Positions 8,875 to 18,763 of a stretch of 64,000 bases of DNA are shown here, one piece after another. The position numbers and the translations under genes were made by a program. Source of the DNA: Xenorhabdus innexi (GTDB lineage: Bacteria; Pseudomonadota; Gammaproteobacteria; Enterobacterales; Enterobacteriaceae); the NCBI RefSeq assembly GCF_002632485.1, contig NZ_NIBU01000004.1, positions 82,584 through 146,583 on the forward strand. The letters are read 5' to 3'. The first letter of the stretch is position 1. Each line of letters starts with the position of its first letter. The notes beneath the pieces are model-generated. The model made no database searches, was not told the origin of the DNA, and worked only from the letters and a program-made list of their open reading frames with translations.

Positions 8875-9348
8875 TTAGATAGGAGATACTGTTGTCGAAT
8901 CGCCGCTATCGGCAATTTTGACACGTTGTCCTTTACTGAATACAACCTGATCCTGTTTTTGTACCACAACAATATTTCTTCCACCGTCAGTACGGATTTC
9001 CAATTCAACACCTTTTGTTTGATCGAGAGCACCTTCAATTCCTTGACCTGCCATTCCACCGGCAATAGCACCTGCGGCAGTTGCAAGCCTCTGGCCTCTG
9101 CCGCCGCCAATAGTATCACCCAACAATCCACCCAATACTGCTCCGCCAATCGCTCCCAGCATGTTTTGGTTACCCGCCTCAGAACCTTTGATAGTGACCG
9201 GGCGCGCGGACAAAATAGTACCGTAGGTTACATTTTGAATTTGCTTGGCCTGATCAATCGAGTAAGTATCACTAGAAAGTGCTCCCATGTCAGCACATCC
9301 AGATAATGTTGTTACTACAACTGCACCAACCAGGAAACGTTTGAACAT
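8875..9348 (-). CDS. slyB: Outer-membrane lipoprotein SlyB
   Basis: A 157-residue lipoprotein. The signal sequence ends in the lipobox LSGCADMGALS (Cys at residue 18). A glycine-zipper domain follows (MLGAIGGAVLGGLLGDTIGG and AGAIAGGMAGQGIEGA), then a C-terminal domain. SlyB stabilises the outer membrane under envelope stress and is usually in the PhoP regulon. The length equals E. coli SlyB (155) within two residues. I could not place a convincing PhoP box upstream. Confidence 0.95.
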   Translation of the reverse strand: MFKRFLVGAVVVTTLSGCADMGALSSDTYSIDQAKQIQNVTYGTILSARPVTIKGSEAGNQNMLGAIGGAVLGGLLGDTIGGGRGQRLATAAGAIAGGMAGQGIEGALDQTKGVELEIRTDGGRNIVVVQKQDQVVFSKGQRVKIADSGDSTTVSPI

Positions 9349-9682
9349 AGTTACTCCTAATTTTAATGCCTCGAGAGAAATTTGATAATAACTCTACAGT
9401 CAAGCATTCGGCTACAATGACCAGTAACAAGTATAATAGTTTTACTGGTTACTTATTCTATACATTAATGGCCTCTCTCTAAATATATAATAAATTTCTA
9501 CGTTGAACGCCAATAGGAATAATTCCTGACAAAAGTTTAGCATGTTTTGTGAAGAGCTTTCCAAAACTCAGATTTTCTCTCTTATATTCCCAGTGAAACA
9601 TATATAGTCCAAATCAATGTGTTTTATAGTTACACGGGTTTTATTTACAGATGCAATTCATTCTTTAAATAGGGGAATATTT
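9349..9682. other. Divergent intergenic region slyB-anmK
   Basis: This gap of 334 bases holds the promoters of slyB (leftward) and anmK (rightward). It contains an 8-bp inverted repeat ACCAGTAA / TTACTGGT at 9420-9449, 14 bases apart, which could be an operator. No further gene is seen. The open frame extending anmK upstream to 9617 lacks a ribosome binding site and a family-like sequence. Confidence 0.5.
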
Positions 9683-10795
9683 ATGAAGTCAGGACGTTAT
9701 ATTGGTGTGATGTCAGGCACCAGTATGGATGGAGTCGATGTTGTTTTAGCAGAGATCAGTGATAACGCTGTTATACAGAAGGAAAATTACAGTCATCCAT
9801 TTCCTCAGGAGCTTAAGCAAAAATTACTTTCCATTTGTCAGGGCCAGCAGACTACCTTATCAACTGTTGGGCAACTTGATTATGAATTGGGAACGCTTTT
9901 TGCTGAATCAGTGAAAGGTTTATTAGAGAAAACGGGGTTAACTGCGAATGATATCACCGCAATTGGATGTCATGGTCAGACTGTATGGCATGAACCTGAT
10001 GGTGAAAAGCCATTTACGATGCAAATTGGCGATAACAATCGTGTAACTGCACTAACCGATATTACAACGGTAGGAGATTTCCGCCGTCGGGATATGGCGT
10101 ATGGTGGCCAAGGGGCACCTTTAGTGCCTGCTTTCCATATGGCTGTTCTGGGTGATCCAACGGAAAGGCGTGTGATCCTGAATATTGGCGGAATAGCAAA
10201 TATCTCCGCTCTTCTGCCAAACTCTGCGGTTAAGGGCTATGACACTGGGCCAGGTAATATGTTGATGGATGCCTGGACATGGCGTTATAAACAGTTGCCT
10301 TATGATAAAGACGCACAATGGGCTGATGAGGGTAATGTAAATGAAGCTCTGCTTCAGAAGATGCTCTCAGATCCTTATTTTGCACGTACGGCACCAAAAA
10401 GTACCGGTCGAGAATATTTCAATATGGCATGGTTAGAAAAACAGTTGGCTGATTTCCCTGATATCAGCCCGGTTGATGTGCAGGCAACGCTTGCTGAACT
10501 AACTGCTGTCAGTATTGCCGAACAGGTGCTGTTGAATAATGGCTGTGAACGCTTGCTGGTTTGTGGCGGCGGAGCCAGAAACCCACTTATAATGCGCCGG
10601 TTATCTGCTTTGTTACCTGATACAGAAGTTGCAACAACAGATAAATATGGATTGAGTGGTGATGATATGGAAGCATTGGCATTTGCTTGGCTGGCATTCC
10701 GTACAATGTCCGGGCTGCCGGGTAACTTGCCATCGGTGACTGGAGCTGACAGGGAAACAATTTTAGGCGCAATTTATCCTGTTGCTGACAGATAA
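9683..10795 (+). CDS. anmK: Anhydro-N-acetylmuramic acid kinase
   Basis: A 370-residue sugar kinase that phosphorylates and opens 1,6-anhydro-MurNAc during cell-wall recycling. The ATP-binding signature [16 protein letters not shown] is at the N terminus, and [21 protein letters not shown] and [13 protein letters not shown] (ATPase-fold phosphate 2 and adenosine motifs) follow. The ATG at 9683 ([12 protein letters not shown]) is chosen because AGGGGAA lies 8 bases upstream and homologues begin here; an in-frame ATG at 9617 would add 22 unrelated residues. Confidence 0.95.
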   Translation: MKSGRYIGVMSGTSMDGVDVVLAEISDNAVIQKENYSHPFPQELKQKLLSICQGQQTTLSTVGQLDYELGTLFAESVKGLLEKTGLTANDITAIGCHGQTVWHEPDGEKPFTMQIGDNNRVTALTDITTVGDFRRRDMAYGGQGAPLVPAFHMAVLGDPTERRVILNIGGIANISALLPNSAVKGYDTGPGNMLMDAWTWRYKQLPYDKDAQWADEGNVNEALLQKMLSDPYFARTAPKSTGREYFNMAWLEKQLADFPDISPVDVQATLAELTAVSIAEQVLLNNGCERLLVCGGGARNPLIMRRLSALLPDTEVATTDKYGLSGDDMEALAFAWLAFRTMSGLPGNLPSVTGADRETILGAIYPVADR

Positions 10796-10836
10796 CAATG
10801 TTATGCTGAAATTCACTTATAAATAGAGAATTAGAC

Positions 10837-11490
10837 ATGTCAGAACATAATGATACTCATATAGCAGAGCTGCGTCGCGAATATATGCGTGGTGGGTTAC
10901 GGCGAAAGGATCTTACTGAAGAACCGATGGCGCTTTTTGAGCTTTGGCTCAAACAGGCCTGTAATGCCGGGCTTAGTGATCCGACGGCAATGTGCGTAGC
11001 AACAGTTGATGAGCATGGTCAACCTTATCAGCGTATTGTTCTATTGAAACATTTTGATAGCCGCAGTCTGGTTTTTTATACCAACCTTGGTAGCCGTAAA
11101 GCGAAACAATTAGCTCAGAATAACCGCATCAGCCTCCATTTTCCATGGTATCCGCTGGAGCGTCAGGTCAGTTTTCTGGGGAAAGCCGAACGTTTATCAC
11201 CTCTCGAAGTGGTGAAATATTTCCATAGCCGCCCGAGAGATAGCCAGATTGCAGCCTGGGCTTCAGAACAATCTTCCCGTATTTCTGCCAGAAGTATGTT
11301 AGAAGGTAAATTTTTAGAGATGAAGCAAAAATTCCAGAATGGTGAAGTACCATTACCCAGTTTTTGGGGTGGGTTCCGGGTTGAGTTTGATTCGGTAGAG
11401 TTCTGGCAGGGAGGGGCTAACCGTCTTCATGATCGTTTTCTGTACCTGCGTGAAGGAGATGAATGGCGTATTGATCGTCTGGCGCCTTAA
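10837..11490 (+). CDS. pdxH: Pyridoxine/pyridoxamine 5'-phosphate oxidase
   Basis: A 217-residue FMN enzyme that makes pyridoxal 5'-phosphate in the last step of vitamin B6 synthesis. Family motifs include [19 protein letters not shown] at the N terminus, [12 protein letters not shown] and [13 protein letters not shown] (FMN binding), and the C-terminal [17 protein letters not shown] and IDRLAP. The length is as in E. coli PdxH (218). It lies upstream of tyrS and pdxY, the usual enterobacterial grouping, with pdxY serving the same cofactor pathway. Confidence 0.97.
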   Translation: MSEHNDTHIAELRREYMRGGLRRKDLTEEPMALFELWLKQACNAGLSDPTAMCVATVDEHGQPYQRIVLLKHFDSRSLVFYTNLGSRKAKQLAQNNRISLHFPWYPLERQVSFLGKAERLSPLEVVKYFHSRPRDSQIAAWASEQSSRISARSMLEGKFLEMKQKFQNGEVPLPSFWGGFRVEFDSVEFWQGGANRLHDRFLYLREGDEWRIDRLAP

Positions 11491-11512
11491 CATACTTAAT
11501 TAGTGGATTTCA

Positions 11513-11621
11513 ATATACGTCGCGGCGGCAAGGGAATGAACCCCCGGGAGCATAGATAACTATGTGACCGGGGTGAATGAGCACAGCCAACAAAGAGGCA
11601 ACTTGAAAGACGACGGGTATA
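11513..11621. repeat. Palindromic dispersed repeat (MITE-like) between pdxH and tyrS
   Basis: A 109-base GC-rich block bounded by ATATACGTCG and CGACGGGTAT, which are imperfectly inverted. Inside is a nested palindrome: ACCCCCGG ... CCGGGGT, enclosing CATAG-ATAA-CTATG. From memory, blocks of this kind (GCGGCGGCAAG ... GCCAACAAAG ... AACTTGAAAG) are scattered in Xenorhabdus and Photorhabdus genomes. It has no coding capacity. The boundaries are by eye. Confidence 0.65.
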
Positions 11622-11699
11622 GTATCAATTACTGTTTTTAATACTGGCACTTATATTACTGGCGTTTTATGCTATAGCCCGCGATTTACCGCGACAATT

Positions 11700-11792
11700 A
11701 TATATGCCCGATAGATTGCAAGTTGCAGTTTGGCAGTATCAATAACAAATGAATACATCCGTAATGCTGCAACTTGGAAGATAAAGGATATA
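11700..11792. repeat. Second, degenerate copy of the same repeat family just before tyrS
   Basis: The left end TATATGCCCGATAGATTGCA and the right end AACTTGGAAG...GGATATA carry a 10-bp inverted repeat CAAGTTGCAG (11719-11728) / CTGCAACTTG (11767-11776). The right end resembles the AACTTGAAAGACGACGGGTA end of the neighbouring element. It ends about 30 bases before the tyrS start and therefore lies in its leader or promoter. Confidence 0.5.
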
Positions 11793-11822
11793 AGTAAAGA
11801 ATACAAACCAATGGAGTCATTG

Positions 11823-13094
11823 ATGTCTAGCAATAACCTGATTAAACAACTGCAAGAGCGGGGCCTTATTGCCCAGGTAACGGATGAAGAGGCGTTAGCG
11901 GAAAGACTGGCGCAAGGTCCGGTTTCTCTCTATTGCGGCTTCGATCCTACCGCTGACAGCTTGCATTTGGGCCATCTGGTTCCCTTGCTGTGTTTAAAAA
12001 GATTCCAGCTGAACGGACATAAGCCGATAGCTTTGGTCGGTGGTGCGACAGGTTTGATTGGTGATCCGAGTTTTAAAGCGACGGAACGCAAATTAAACAC
12101 AGAAGGTACTGTTAAAGAGTGGGTTGAGAAAATTCGTAATCAGGTTTCTCCGTTTCTTAGCTTCGATGGTGAAAATGGTGCGGAATTAGCCAATAACTAT
12201 GACTGGTTTGGCCAAATGGATGTCCTTTCTTTCCTGCGTGATATAGGTAAGCACTTTTCCGTTAACCAGATGATCAATAAAGAGGCGGTTAAGCAACGAC
12301 TGAACCGTGATGATGTTGGTATTTCGTACACTGAATTTTCTTATAACCTGTTGCAGTCTTATGATTTTGCCAACCTGAACGGAAAATATGGTGTTGAATT
12401 GCAGATTGGTGGTTCCGATCAGTGGGGCAACATTACCTCAGGTATCGATTTGACACGCCGTTTACACCAGAAACAGGTATTTGGTCTGACAGTACCTTTG
12501 ATTACTAAATCCGATGGGACTAAATTTGGTAAAACAGAAGGTGGGGCAGTCTGGTTGGATCCGAAGAAAACCAGTCCATACAAATTTTATCAGTTCTGGA
12601 TTAACACAGCCGATGCAGATGTGTATCGTTTCCTGAAATTCTTCACTTTCATGAGCCTTGACGAAATCAATGCATTGGAAGAAGAAGATAAAAACAGTGG
12701 TAAAGCTCCGCGTGCGCAGTATGTTCTGGCTGAAGAAGTCACCAGACTGGTGCATGGAGAAGCGGGTTTAACAGCAGCGAAGCGTATCACGGCAAGTCTG
12801 TTCTCCGGTGCTGTAGCTGATTTAACCGAAGATGATTTTGCTCAGTTAGCGCAGGATGGTATGCCAGCAATTGAGCTTGAAAGTGGTGCTGATTTACAAC
12901 AGGCTCTGCTCACTGCTGAATTTGTTCCTTCTCGTGGGCAGGCTCGTACCATGATTAGCTCTAATGCTGTTTCCATCAATGGTGAAAAACAGTCTGAAGC
13001 GATGTATGTATTTGCAGACGAAGATCGTTTGTTTGGGCGTTATACTCTATTACGTCGTGGTAAAAAACATTATTGCCTAATCGATTGGAAATAA
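11823..13094 (+). CDS. tyrS: Tyrosyl-tRNA synthetase
   Basis: A 423-residue class I aminoacyl-tRNA synthetase. The HIGH-type motif appears as [14 protein letters not shown], the KMSKS-type motif as KFGKT ([18 protein letters not shown]), tyrosine and ATP binding in [10 protein letters not shown] and [14 protein letters not shown], and a C-terminal S4-like domain in [20 protein letters not shown]. The start at 11823 ([14 protein letters not shown]) is chosen because GGAG lies 7 bases upstream and homologues start there. The frame is open further upstream to 11730, but that extension overlaps the dispersed repeat and is not family-like. Confidence 0.96.
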   Translation: MSSNNLIKQLQERGLIAQVTDEEALAERLAQGPVSLYCGFDPTADSLHLGHLVPLLCLKRFQLNGHKPIALVGGATGLIGDPSFKATERKLNTEGTVKEWVEKIRNQVSPFLSFDGENGAELANNYDWFGQMDVLSFLRDIGKHFSVNQMINKEAVKQRLNRDDVGISYTEFSYNLLQSYDFANLNGKYGVELQIGGSDQWGNITSGIDLTRRLHQKQVFGLTVPLITKSDGTKFGKTEGGAVWLDPKKTSPYKFYQFWINTADADVYRFLKFFTFMSLDEINALEEEDKNSGKAPRAQYVLAEEVTRLVHGEAGLTAAKRITASLFSGAVADLTEDDFAQLAQDGMPAIELESGADLQQALLTAEFVPSRGQARTMISSNAVSINGEKQSEAMYVFADEDRLFGRYTLLRRGKKHYCLIDWK

Positions 13095-13109
13095 TTCATA
13101 AAAGTATTA

Positions 13110-13137
13110 TTAAGGGCAACATAATTGTTGCCCTTAA
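13110..13137 (+). terminator. Hairpin after tyrS
   Basis: Perfect 12-bp inverted repeat TTAAGGGCAACA / TGTTGCCCTTAA with a TAAT loop, 15 bases beyond the tyrS stop codon. The downstream tail is only weakly T-rich, so it may attenuate rather than fully stop transcription into pdxY. Confidence 0.65.
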
Positions 13138-13195
13138 AGTATCAGACTGTTTTATAACTTATTTATGGTTCTTAAAATAAAAATCAGGCCTAATC

Positions 13196-14074
13196 ATGAA
13201 AAACATTCTTTCAATTCAGTCTCATGTTGTTTTCGGTCATGCAGGAAATAGTGCATCTGTTTTTCCGATGTGCCGTATGGGAGTGAATGTATGGCCACTA
13301 AATACGGTTCAGTTTTCTAACCATACTCAATACCCACAATGGCGTGGTTGCGTGATGCCGCCAGAACATCTGGCTGAAATTGTGCAGGGAATTGGTGAAA
13401 TTGATAAGTTGGCATCCTGTGACGCGGTACTCAGTGGCTATATTGGTTCAGCGGAGCAGGGAAGCTACATCCTTGATATCGTAAAACAGGTTAAACAGGC
13501 TAATCCTGAAGCATGGTATTTTTGTGATCCAGTGATGGGTCATCCAGAGAAAGGGTGTATTGTGGCTCCGGGAGTGTCTGAATTCCTCTGTGAAAAGGCA
13601 TTACCTGTCAGTGATATCATTGCTCCCAACTTATTGGAGCTTGAAACTCTGGCGGCAACGGAAATAAAAAATGTAGAACAGGCAGTATCTGCTGCCCGTC
13701 AGCTATGTCAAAAAGGCCCTAAAATTGTCTTGGTTAAACATCTTAGTCGCGCAGGCTACCAAAAAGATAATTTCGAAATGTTGCTGGTGACTAAAGAGAA
13801 TAGCTGGCATATCAGCCGTCCATTAATTGATACTGGTGAACGCCAGCCCGTTGGAATTGGCGATTTAACCAGCGGCTTATTCCTTGCTAATCTGTTGAAT
13901 AGTTCATCATTAACAAGCTCAGTATTACAAGCTGCGTTGGAACATACGACAGCCGGTGTTTATGAAGTTATGCTGGAAACGCAAAAAAGCGGAGAGTTTG
14001 AGTTACAGCTGGTTGCTGCTCAGGATAAGATGGTGACTCCGGCCCATAAATTCAGCGCCGTACAGATTGACTAA
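13196..14074 (+). CDS. pdxY: Pyridoxal/pyridoxine kinase 2 (PdxY)
   Basis: A 292-residue ribokinase-fold kinase of the vitamin B6 salvage pathway. [20 protein letters not shown] is the PdxY N-terminus with substrate-binding residues. [20 protein letters not shown] and [13 protein letters not shown] follow, and the anion-hole/catalytic Asp region is [15 protein letters not shown] (usual form G-x-G-D). The length is as in E. coli PdxY (287). It lies behind tyrS as in E. coli. Confidence 0.95.
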   Translation: MKNILSIQSHVVFGHAGNSASVFPMCRMGVNVWPLNTVQFSNHTQYPQWRGCVMPPEHLAEIVQGIGEIDKLASCDAVLSGYIGSAEQGSYILDIVKQVKQANPEAWYFCDPVMGHPEKGCIVAPGVSEFLCEKALPVSDIIAPNLLELETLAATEIKNVEQAVSAARQLCQKGPKIVLVKHLSRAGYQKDNFEMLLVTKENSWHISRPLIDTGERQPVGIGDLTSGLFLANLLNSSSLTSSVLQAALEHTTAGVYEVMLETQKSGEFELQLVAAQDKMVTPAHKFSAVQID

Positions 14075-14120
14075 CAGTAAGATATTGCTTCCGGTAGCTT
14101 GTGAACCGGAAGCAATTATA

Positions 14121-14729
14121 TCATCTTAATCCTTCCGCGTTTAAAGCATCCTGTACATGCGGACGCTGTTCGATTTTTTGTTGATAAGCATTTAAATGAA
14201 TTAACTTGGAAAAATCTAAATTTAATTTGTATCTCCAGAAGTACGTTGTAAACAAATAAGCGTCCGCAACTGTAAAATGATCCCCGGCGATATATGCACG
14301 TTTTGCCAATATGCCATCAATATAAGTAAATTTAGCCAACAGCTTAGTAAAAACTGCGGAACGGTAATTTTCTGAGGCCGCCATTGTGGGTGATAATACC
14401 CAGAAGCTCTGATGAATTTCGCTAGCAATATAATTCAGCCACTCAATTTGCTGATAACGCTCTAAAGTACCTGCTGGAGCAGTTAGTTTCCTATCTGGTT
14501 TTTGATCGGCAATGTATTGCACAACCGCAGGCCCTTCAGTAAGGACAATATCATTGTCGAGTATGAGCGTTGGAACCTGCCCTTTGGGATTGATCTTGAA
14601 AAAATCCTGACCACGTTCAGTGGTTTTATTTTGCAGGTCTACTTTTTCAAGACTGAAATCCAGACCGGTTTCACGGAGAATGATATGTGGGGAGAGAGAA
14701 CAAGCTCCGGGAGTATAATAGAGTTTCAT
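14121..14729 (-). CDS. gstA: Glutathione S-transferase, beta class
   Basis: A 202-residue cytoplasmic glutathione transferase. The N-terminal thioredoxin fold starts [20 protein letters not shown] with the beta-class catalytic Cys10. [14 protein letters not shown] and [13 protein letters not shown] are the glutathione-binding motifs, and the helical C-terminal domain holds the [14 protein letters not shown]-capping box. pdxY-gstA is the E. coli order; it is here convergent with pdxY and is the last backbone gene before the siderophore locus. Confidence 0.93.
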   Translation of the reverse strand: MKLYYTPGACSLSPHIILRETGLDFSLEKVDLQNKTTERGQDFFKINPKGQVPTLILDNDIVLTEGPAVVQYIADQKPDRKLTAPAGTLERYQQIEWLNYIASEIHQSFWVLSPTMAASENYRSAVFTKLLAKFTYIDGILAKRAYIAGDHFTVADAYLFTTYFWRYKLNLDFSKLIHLNAYQQKIEQRPHVQDALNAEGLR

Positions 14730-14882
14730 ATATAAACCCTTATTTATCAGTTTATTATATATCTCTTATCTTGAAGTCTATCAGGGATATGTGGATGCAA
14801 CAAAAACAGACACAATATCAACACATTTTTATACCAGTAATTCGGATTATATCAATCTCCTTACCGAAGGTTAATGTAACAT

Positions 14883-14914
14883 CGGGAAAACCAGATATCG
14901 TTCAGGTTTTCCCG
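14883..14914 (-). terminator. Hairpin at the 3' end of the siderophore operon
   Basis: Perfect inverted repeat CGGGAAAACC / GGTTTTCCCG with a 12-base loop, 44 bases past the stop codon of the fused salicylate gene. There is no strong T-run on the minus strand. It most likely ends the long operon transcript or protects its 3' end. The surrounding 228-base gap also holds the gstA promoter. Confidence 0.5.
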
Positions 14915-14957
14915 GAGGGCATGCTGTTAGAACATTATGGTTTCCGCCAATGAATTT

Positions 14958-17948
14958 TTAGTCTTTTTTGTCGGAATAAGGGCGTACATATTTCATAATG
15001 CACTCCAGTTTTTCGCAGGTTTCCTGCCATTCTCTTTCGGGTTTTGAATCTCGGACCAGACCAGCACCAGCCTGTAGCCAACAGTCTTCTTTATGTTGAT
15101 AAAGAGAACGCAATACCAGTGCTGCGTCTAATTTACCTGAACTATCCAATAGCATGACAGAACCACTATAAAGACGACGAGGCTCATTTTCATAATATGA
15201 AATAGCCTGTAAAGAGGTTTTTTTCGGGATACCTGAAGCAGTGACTGCCGGAAACAGAGCAATGAAAGCATCCCAACGATTTTTTTCTGGCCGTAGTAAT
15301 CCTTTTACGCGTGATGCTAAATGTTGTACTGAACCACGTTCACGAATTGCCATAAATTCTGATACACAAAGTGTGTCTGCCTGACAAATCGGGGCCAATT
15401 CCTCTAATGCGAGTTTGGCTGATACTGCGTGCTCGGCAATTTCTTTCGGATCGGAAAGTAAATCTGCCCGCAGTTTTTGATCCTGTTCCTTATCATGTGT
15501 TAATGCTCTGGTTCCCGCCAATGGCTGGCTATTGACCCAACCCGTACCATCTGCCTCAACCACGGTTTCTGGACTGAAACCGTAAGCAGAAAACTCTTCA
15601 TCCCGTAAGAAGAAAGAGCGGGCTGGAGTATTAGCCTGACGCCCCAACCAGTAACTGTGTGTTATATCCACATTTGAACCAAGCTGAACTTTGCGTGAGA
15701 GGATCACTTTTTGATAGTGGCCTGTGACAATATCTTTAACCGCACTTGTTACGTTGTCTTGATAATGCTTTGCCGCAATTGAGTTGCTGATACCTTTCAG
15801 CTCTTTTGTATATGGGAAGGTTGGAGCACCAGTTTGATCGGCCTGTCTGATTTTTTCACTCAATACAGTGAGCTGATTTTCTTCGAGTGTTCGTATCAGG
15901 ACTTGCCCTTGAGTGATGCGTAATTCATGCTGTGGAACAGTGATTTTTATTAGTGCTTCATTTTTTTGTTTTAACGATGACGCTAATGGTATCCCGTATG
16001 CCATATGGGAAAACTCAAATAGTGCTCTGCCATAAGCACGCCAGTCTTTGATAGAAAGTTCACTGAGAACCTGCTCAAGTTTCTGGCTTAACGTACTGAT
16101 ATCGTACGGATGCTGACGACCTTTTGAGTCAATTAGTTGTCCGGATGCATGTGCACTTATCGTGGCTGCACAGCCAATTCCCAATGACCATTCGCCTTTG
16201 CTCTCATAGAGTGTGTAAGGGTGTGTATTATTATTTGTAAGATCTGAAAGCAAGTGGGCGACCAGATCTAATGGAGTGCTGGTAATGGCAATAGTGTGTT
16301 CATGATATTGTTGCATTGGGCTGTTATTCTCTTCGGCTTGTTTCATTTGTTCTGCGTGTTCTGTTTGCGCCATCTGTACTAACTGACGTTTGTCTATTTT
16401 TCCTACTGTGGTTAATGGCCAATACGCCACAAACAACCATTGGTCAGGGACTTTGTGGCGCTGAACACCTTTCTGCTGTAAAAATGCCTGCATCTGTATA
16501 GGTTCCGGCTGGTTAATACTTTTTGGTATGCAGGCACAAATTCGCTCACCCAAGAGTTCATCAGGAACAGCAATGACAACTGCATCATCGATACTTGGAT
16601 ATTGCAGCAGTAACGTTTCCACTTCTTGCGTTGAAATCTTCTCGCCACTGCGATTGATCTGCTCTTTAATACGTCCCTCAACGATCAGATTGCCGTCTGA
16701 CCTCATCCGTACCAAATCGCCGGTACGATAGAATCCGTCAGAGGTGAAAGCGATAGTATTATGTTGCTCAGCGCGGTAATACCCCGTAATGGTATAAGGG
16801 CCTCGAGTAATCAGTTCACCGACTTCACCGGAAGGAACAGGTTGCAGATTAGCATCGACAATTTTGAGTTCATCTTCTGCCGATAGTGGGCGACCTTGAG
16901 TATTAATAATGACTTCATAGGGGTCATCCAGCCGGGTATAGCAAAGTAACCCTTCTGCGGTGCCAAATACCTGCTGCAAAGGGCCAAGGCGTGTCATCAC
17001 CTGTTTTGCCAGTTCTGGAGTAAGTCTGCCTCCGCCAACCTGTAAACAACGTAAGGAGGAAAGATCACTTTGCTCCCAGTCACGAGCTTGTTCCCAGAGT
17101 CTGGCAAGCGCCGGAACTAACGCAACATGTGTTACTTTGTGTTGCTCAATCAATGGCATGGCTTCATCACAACTGGCGGTGTCACTTAAGAGAACACACC
17201 CTCCCTGAGAGAGTGTGCCCAGAATACCGGGGCTGCCTAAGGTGAAGTTATGTGCAATAGGAAGCACGGCTAAATAAACACTTTCGGTATTGACTGAACA
17301 CAAACGGGCTGACAGGACAAAATCATAGGTATAGGCATCGTGAGTACGTGGAATTAATTTCGGTGTACCTGTTGTTCCTCCAGAAAGCAGAAGTATGGCA
17401 ATATCACCGTAACAGGGGCCAGAGACAGAGGTATCGAGTGGTTCACCATCAATAGAGGACAAAGGAGTAAACTCTTCAGCTTGCCCATCAACAATAATAT
17501 GTTTCATTTCAGGGCAGGATGCAGCCACTTCCCGCGCCATTTCTCGGTAATCAAAACCGTGGATACAATCAGGAATGATGTAAGCCACCGGCTGGGCAAT
17601 CTGGCACAGTTCATGAACATCATGAGTCCGTTGCGTCGGCATTAATAATACTGGATGAGCACCTAATCTAAACAGAGCAAAACAGGTGACAACAAAAGAG
17701 ATACAGTTAGGTAATTGCACCATGACATTATCACCATGACCGATTCCCCGCTGAGATAACCCACTTGCCAGCCTTTCCACAAGTTGATGCAGTTCATGGT
17801 AAGTCAGATGTTGCTCTTGATAGATCAGCGCTGTTTTATCCCCCCAGATTTTCGACCATCCGGTAAGCTGTTGGTCTATGGTTTTGCCATTCCAAAGATA
17901 GTCTGGCGTCATAGTAAAATTTTTTTCTGGGATTGAAGAAGATGCCAT
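14958..17948 (-). CDS. Fused salicyl-AMP ligase / salicylate synthase (YbtE-YbtS type)
   Basis: A 996-residue bifunctional enzyme for the aryl starter of the siderophore. Residues about 1-530 are a stand-alone adenylation domain of the DhbE/YbtE class: phosphate loop LLLSGGTTGTPK (187-198), FYRTGDLVR (406-414), and the catalytic Lys517 in TVGKIDKR. It should activate salicylate and load it on the aryl carrier domain of the NRPS. After a Gln/Glu-rich linker, residues about 550-996 are an MbtI/Irp9-type salicylate synthase (chorismate to isochorismate to salicylate plus pyruvate), with KVILSRKV containing the general base Lys747, PLAGTR, IRERGSVQHL (868-877) and LFPAVTASGIPK (898-909). The ATG at 17948 overlaps the upstream stop as TAATG and has AGGAG 8 bases before it. 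The frame is open upstream to 18056, but that lies inside the thioesterase gene. In yersiniabactin loci the two activities are separate genes. Confidence 0.93.
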   Translation of the reverse strand: MASSSIPEKNFTMTPDYLWNGKTIDQQLTGWSKIWGDKTALIYQEQHLTYHELHQLVERLASGLSQRGIGHGDNVMVQLPNCISFVVTCFALFRLGAHPVLLMPTQRTHDVHELCQIAQPVAYIIPDCIHGFDYREMAREVAASCPEMKHIIVDGQAEEFTPLSSIDGEPLDTSVSGPCYGDIAILLLSGGTTGTPKLIPRTHDAYTYDFVLSARLCSVNTESVYLAVLPIAHNFTLGSPGILGTLSQGGCVLLSDTASCDEAMPLIEQHKVTHVALVPALARLWEQARDWEQSDLSSLRCLQVGGGRLTPELAKQVMTRLGPLQQVFGTAEGLLCYTRLDDPYEVIINTQGRPLSAEDELKIVDANLQPVPSGEVGELITRGPYTITGYYRAEQHNTIAFTSDGFYRTGDLVRMRSDGNLIVEGRIKEQINRSGEKISTQEVETLLLQYPSIDDAVVIAVPDELLGERICACIPKSINQPEPIQMQAFLQQKGVQRHKVPDQWLFVAYWPLTTVGKIDKRQLVQMAQTEHAEQMKQAEENNSPMQQYHEHTIAITSTPLDLVAHLLSDLTNNNTHPYTLYESKGEWSLGIGCAATISAHASGQLIDSKGRQHPYDISTLSQKLEQVLSELSIKDWRAYGRALFEFSHMAYGIPLASSLKQKNEALIKITVPQHELRITQGQVLIRTLEENQLTVLSEKIRQADQTGAPTFPYTKELKGISNSIAAKHYQDNVTSAVKDIVTGHYQKVILSRKVQLGSNVDITHSYWLGRQANTPARSFFLRDEEFSAYGFSPETVVEADGTGWVNSQPLAGTRALTHDKEQDQKLRADLLSDPKEIAEHAVSAKLALEELAPICQADTLCVSEFMAIRERGSVQHLASRVKGLLRPEKNRWDAFIALFPAVTASGIPKKTSLQAISYYENEPRRLYSGSVMLLDSSGKLDAALVLRSLYQHKEDCWLQAGAGLVRDSKPEREWQETCEKLECIMKYVRPYSDKKD

Positions 17949-18751
17949 TATGCGAACTCCTGTGGATAAATATATTGCATAAATTGGGTAATGTGACGAA
18001 TAAAACGTTGAGGTTCTTGAGTGACATAAAAATGATTGCCGATAATCTCCTGACAACAGTGCGAAAGATTTTGTTTGTCACCGGTAAGCCAGTGATGCCA
18101 CTGCTGAACCTCCAGCGCGGAAGCTTCTTTGTCTTCGTTGCCATAAAGTAACAAGGTCGGTGTTTGCAGTTTTACCGAGTCAGACTGAATAACCCGGTGA
18201 TAATGTTCCGTCGCCCAGAAATCAGCGCGCAGCATGGGTAAGAACATTTCCAGCAATCCGGGATCTTCGCGTAATACCGGGCTGCAACCGCCAATATCGA
18301 TGAGTTGCTCAATGAATTCATGGTCAGGTAATCCGCTTAACTGACGGCGGGATTGAAGATGAGGAGCATGACACCCCGAAAGTACCAGTGCTTTAGGAGA
18401 ACAGCTATGTTGTTCAAGGTGTTGGCAGGTTTCAAAAGCGATCTGGGCGCCCATACTATGACCGATCAGTATCAGGTTTTCTCTCTGGGCAGGAGTGAGT
18501 GACACGAGAAGCTCAAAAAGAGATTGTGCTAATGGAGCAATGCTGGTAGCTGCACGCTCATTCATGCGGCTGTCACGGCCGGGATAAATCACCAGCGAAA
18601 CGGCAATATCAGGATTTTCCAGAGTAGCCCATTGGCGGAATGCACTGCTGCTGCCCCCAGCAAAGGGGCAGATTAATAGCGTGTACTTGGGTTCGCCACG
18701 AGGTGTCAGGCACGGACGAATCATTGGATGTACAGGGAGTCCCCATTTCAT
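17948..18751 (-). CDS. ybtT: Type II thioesterase (YbtT-like)
   Basis: A 267-residue alpha/beta-hydrolase of the stand-alone thioesterase family, which hydrolyses misprimed acyl groups from carrier domains of NRPS/PKS lines. The sequence shows the oxyanion region LLICPFAGGSSSAF, the nucleophile elbow LIGHSMGAQIAFE (Ser97), the Asp region LLLYGNEDKEA and the catalytic His in IGNHFYVTQ. It lies in the operon between the imine reductase (12-base gap) and the salicylate fusion gene (TAATG overlap). The length is typical (YbtT about 267). Confidence 0.93.
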   Translation of the reverse strand: MKWGLPVHPMIRPCLTPRGEPKYTLLICPFAGGSSSAFRQWATLENPDIAVSLVIYPGRDSRMNERAATSIAPLAQSLFELLVSLTPAQRENLILIGHSMGAQIAFETCQHLEQHSCSPKALVLSGCHAPHLQSRRQLSGLPDHEFIEQLIDIGGCSPVLREDPGLLEMFLPMLRADFWATEHYHRVIQSDSVKLQTPTLLLYGNEDKEASALEVQQWHHWLTGDKQNLSHCCQEIIGNHFYVTQEPQRFIRHITQFMQYIYPQEFA

Positions 18752-18763
18752 CAGTGTTCCTCC

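Noticed and set aside
14687..14953. Plus-strand open frame of 88 codons between gstA and the salicylate fusion gene
   Set aside because: No ribosome binding site, composition of intergenic DNA, overlaps the gstA start and the operon terminator hairpin; no family resemblance.
17949..18056. Longer start of the salicylate fusion protein
   Set aside because: The extra 36 codons lie in another frame of the thioesterase gene; the ATG at 17948 has a good ribosome binding site and YbtE-like sequence begins there.
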